DNA from: Branchiostoma floridae
Lineage: Eukaryota > Chordata > Leptocardii > Amphioxiformes > Branchiostomatidae
Direction: 5' to 3'
Assembly: GCF_000003815.2 (NCBI RefSeq)
Contig: NC_049989.1
Coordinates: 21,236,945 to 21,274,761, forward strand
Length of the DNA stretch: 37,817 bases
How positions within the stretch are numbered: the first letter of the stretch is position 1; the number at the start of each line of letters is the position of its first letter. The notes under the pieces were generated by a model that had not been told where the DNA came from, did no database searches, and worked only from the letters and a program-made list of their open reading frames with translations. Below, piece after piece: positions 36,616 through 37,817 of the stretch. Position numbers and translations under genes: made by a program.

Positions 36616-37817
36616 AAAGTTTGTAAGTTTCAGGTTAGTGAATCACAGTAAAACAACCTGTTGCAGCTATGGACCCGTGAAGCTGTTGTGTTACACTGAA
36701 GAGTGGTTATGATAGCCTATCAATACAGAAATATATAATGACCCAAGAATACTTATAATATAGGCCTTAAGGTATCACTTTTATTTGTAAAAGTACTAAG
36801 GATTTAAAGCCATAAGTACAGATTGTAGAAATTTGAAACTTTGAATCAGCACATTTCAACTTTTCTTGTATGTCTAGTTTGTATATACCACTGACTGTTA
36901 CTATACAGATGCACTTTGCATTTTTAGGGTAAAAATACCCTTTAATTTACCTATGGTTTCTACAGTCTGGCCAAATATGCTTGTCTTGTTTATTTGTTAC
37001 ATTTTGTTTTCCTTGGCCTGGTGCCTGTTGTAAACATTGAGTAAGCTAGAGTAAAATGATGAATGAATGACATAGAATAAAAGCTTTATGGACACAAAAA
37101 GTACAGCAACTTATGGTATGATTGTCATCCAGCTAAGCTCACTGAAGAGATTTTCTTCCTCTTGTCCTGACAGAGAAGACAGATGCTATGTACAGTATTT
37201 ACAGGTTCACTGTACAAAAGAAATTGTCTCTTTTGTACAAGCACGGCGAACAGCTTAATGGCCTGTCCTATGGACTGCAACCCTTTCCAGTAGCGTGCAT
37301 GTTGGGTGGCAAAAAATTAGTAAAAGGTTACAATTCAAATAACTTTGTACAAGCACAAATCAGTTCTCCAAGCAGATGCTAAAGTGAAACATCTTGATTC
37401 TTTTTGACTGATGGCTTTAAACTTGTTGGAACTGCCACACCTGTTGGCACACCTGTATCGATGTGTTACTGCAATGTCCATTGAACAAAAATGAGTGCAG
37501 TTAAATTATTAAGAACTCCAGTTTATTGGAAGTTTATTGGAAGTGGTCATCTGCTGAAAGCAGAATGATGTTTGGGCATTTAATCAACATTAAATTGAGA
37601 ATGCTGTGTTAGGAGTGAAGTTTATTTCTGACTGTCCTGTCACATACAATTGGCCTTGTTTATTTCCTAAATAGCTGTCATAACTGTTCCTTCATCAAGA
37701 TAGACAGCAAGTACTTATTACATCATTTGTTGTCTGGAGTCAAGATGTACATCTTATAAGCAGATGAAGAGATGAGTTGCCACAGGGTCTGGATTCGGTC
37801 TCCAAGCAGATGTGGGG
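36616..37817. other. Downstream intergenic, no gene seen
   Basis: AT-rich sequence with short frames only. Two single ends of the hAT-like family (ctccaagcagatg) occur at about 37365 and 37801, the latter cut by the window edge. An acceptor-like gtcctgacag at 37165-37174 has no supported exon after it. Confidence 0.4.

Overview
This window is animal genomic DNA, most likely from a cephalochordate (amphioxus, Branchiostoma). That assignment is an inference from three things: multi-exon genes with GT-AG introns, vertebrate-like protein families, and very dense short foldback elements, tRNA-derived SINEs and microsatellites between small exons. I see no operons, prokaryotic signals, CRISPR arrays or functional tRNA/rRNA genes.

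Three host genes can be assembled exon by exon, with every splice phase compatible. (1) Positions 14759 down to 654, minus strand: a secreted MACPF-domain (perforin/complement-like) protein with a signal peptide, a long acidic N-terminal extension and the MACPF hallmark. Thirteen exons are present; the 3' end lies beyond the left edge. (2) Positions 19044-24603, plus strand: a complete 8-exon FMN-dependent 2-hydroxyacid oxidase (HAO/glycolate oxidase family, 373 aa). It keeps the catalytic His/Arg/Lys but has lost a key active-site Tyr and carries no C-terminal peroxisome signal. (3) Positions 27400-35988, plus strand: a complete 12-exon secreted animal haem peroxidase (MPO/EPX/LPO-like, 725 aa) with all haem, calcium and catalytic residues, a TATA box plus a perfect CRE upstream, and a poly(A) signal at 36595.

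The rest is introns and intergenic DNA full of transposable elements: an internally deleted mariner with TA duplications, two LINE 3' fragments, several tRNA-derived SINEs, a hAT-like MITE family with 8-bp target-site duplications, other large foldback MITEs, and satellite or microsatellite tracts.

Two patterns stand out. First, different mobile elements sit directly on 5' splice sites of the MACPF gene (exons 7, 10 and 13), and probably on HAO exon 1. In two cases the target-site duplication includes donor bases. Second, the peroxidase gene carries repeated partial copies of its own intron-exon junctions (exons 3, 5, 7, 8 and 11). These include a nine-copy 50-bp minisatellite in which each unit carries exon 5 start sequence and most carry a 3' splice site, and two extra copies of the segment encoding the catalytic Arg and haem-ester Glu. 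The three genes need not act together. A secreted pore-former and a secreted peroxidase would both fit innate defence, but the sequence does not prove that role.
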